A stretch of DNA of 64,000 bases from Psychrobacter sp. 5A.1 (GTDB taxonomy: Bacteria > Pseudomonadota > Gammaproteobacteria > Pseudomonadales > Moraxellaceae). Location of the stretch: contig NZ_JASDDJ010000005.1 in NCBI RefSeq assembly GCF_030407455.1, positions 1-64,000 of the forward strand, read 5' to 3'. Shown piece after piece: positions 63,432 through 64,000 of this stretch. The notes beneath the pieces are model-generated. The model was not told the DNA's origin. It worked only from the letters and a program-made list of their open reading frames with translations, and searched no databases. The position numbers were made by a program, and so were the translations under genes. Each line of letters opens with the position of its first letter. The first letter of the stretch is position 1.

Positions 63432-64000
63432 ATGATTAATAAAAACAATCACCCTGATAGCCCTGTTGTCGAAAGTACTGTTGTTAAAGCGACTGATACA
63501 AAAGCGGACAATACGCAAAAAGAAACCGCTGCAAAAAACACGGCTGCTAAAGATAATAATGTTAAAGAAACGGCGAACGAAAAAGCGGTCGATAATAAAG
63601 TAGAAACCACTGCGGCTAAAACGCCCACCCCTACTGCTAAAAAAGTCAGCAAAACCAAACCAGCTTCAACTCTAAATCGCGTGGCAATCTTAGGTGGTAA
63701 TCGTATCCCATTTGCTCGTTCAAACGGCTCATACGCTGACGTTAGCAACACAGATATGCTAACGGCTGCATTAGACGGCTTGGTTGAGCGCTATAACCTA
63801 CAAGACGAGACATTAGGTGAAGTCGTGTCTGGTGCAGTCATGAAGCTGAGCCGTGATATCAACCTAACTCGTGAAGCGACATTGAACACAGCACTAAACC
63901 CACACACGCCAACTTATGATATCTCACAAGCTTGCGGTACTGGCTTGCAGGCGACATTTGCTTCTGCTAACAAGATCGCGCTTGGTCTGATTGATTCAGC
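63432..64000 (+). CDS. Acetyl-CoA acyltransferase (FadA2-like thiolase), 5' part
   Basis: The start of a thiolase, cut by the window end; 189 complete codons are visible. The first 80 residues are an unusual Lys, Thr, Ala and Asn-rich tail. The thiolase fold then begins RVAILGGNRIPFARSNGSYADVSNTDML, and the nucleophilic Cys168 is in YDISQACGTGLQAT. The enzyme cleaves or condenses 3-oxoacyl-CoA. The ATG at 63432 has an AAGGAT box nine bases upstream. Divergent from FabG4-like and MaoC genes, it completes a reductase, hydratase and thiolase set. Confidence 0.9.
   Translation, partial: MINKNNHPDSPVVESTVVKATDTKADNTQKETAAKNTAAKDNNVKETANEKAVDNKVETTAAKTPTPTAKKVSKTKPASTLNRVAILGGNRIPFARSNGSYADVSNTDMLTAALDGLVERYNLQDETLGEVVSGAVMKLSRDINLTREATLNTALNPHTPTYDISQACGTGLQATFASANKIALGLIDS

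Noticed and set aside
1-64000. CRISPR array, tRNA or rRNA genes, prophage
   Set aside because: No regularly spaced repeat arrays, no cloverleaf-like tRNA with CCA end recognised, no phage structural genes seen.

Overview
This window looks like chromosomal DNA of a Moraxellaceae gammaproteobacterium, most likely Psychrobacter. This is inferred from the character of the housekeeping proteins, moderate GC, type II secretion genes lying apart from a main cluster, several osmoprotectant transporters, and a lipid gene trio (MaoC, high-molecular-weight FabG, thiolase). No database search was possible. No rRNA, tRNA or CRISPR array was seen.

Layout. 1-2741: small accessory genes, including a RelE/ParE-type toxin-antitoxin pair and exported or membrane hypotheticals. 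2873-4392: nrdB with its YfaE-type ferredoxin. 4517-14554: envelope and peptidoglycan genes (a membrane-anchored HtrA protease, an MltF-like and a very long MltD-like lytic transglycosylase, a CNNM/CBS membrane protein), plus a Nif3-like protein and a gene-free kilobase at 7021-8060. 15138-19156: yajC, secD, secF. 19389-21960: a MATE exporter and an AzlCD amino-acid exporter. 22235-25569: purF, cvpA, pyrD. 26393-28248: gspM and gspL. 28309-33085: sixA, gpsA, a nitroreductase, zapE, an alpha/beta hydrolase. 33388-37188: a lipoprotein, xseA, xseB, pncB. 37414-40362: a betaine-type ABC transporter whose binding protein and permease are fused. 40713-44761: aldehyde dehydrogenase, lipB, ppa, a membrane-anchored hypothetical. 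44848-46998: an AT-rich graveyard of small cassettes. 47028-57940: glutaredoxin-like, SDR, DUF1622, dusB, BCCT transporter, HIT protein, ilvD and a cation/proton antiporter. 57993-64000: a serine hydrolase, a small phosphatase-like protein, and a MaoC hydratase and FabG diverging from a thiolase that runs off the window end.

The most unusual region is 44848-46998 on the minus strand. Three times, the 3' remnant of an open frame with no start is followed within a few bases by, or overlaps, a small gene with a signal peptide or membrane anchor. One remnant holds a HEIGH zinc-protease motif. An IS630-type transposase fragment and a MITE copy interrupt the series. I read it as a decayed array of orphan polymorphic-toxin tips with immunity genes (inference).

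A second theme is a family of roughly 163-174 bp non-coding repeats with TAGGGCGTGTCTTCA-type inverted ends, in five near-complete copies and a few fragments. They sit between yajC and secD, after azlD, before sixA, between a HIT gene and a BCCT gene, and inside the toxin remnant. The last copy itself carries a second nested palindromic insert. A third theme is low-complexity N-terminal tails of about 70-90 residues on otherwise ordinary enzymes (SecF, GpsA, thiolase).
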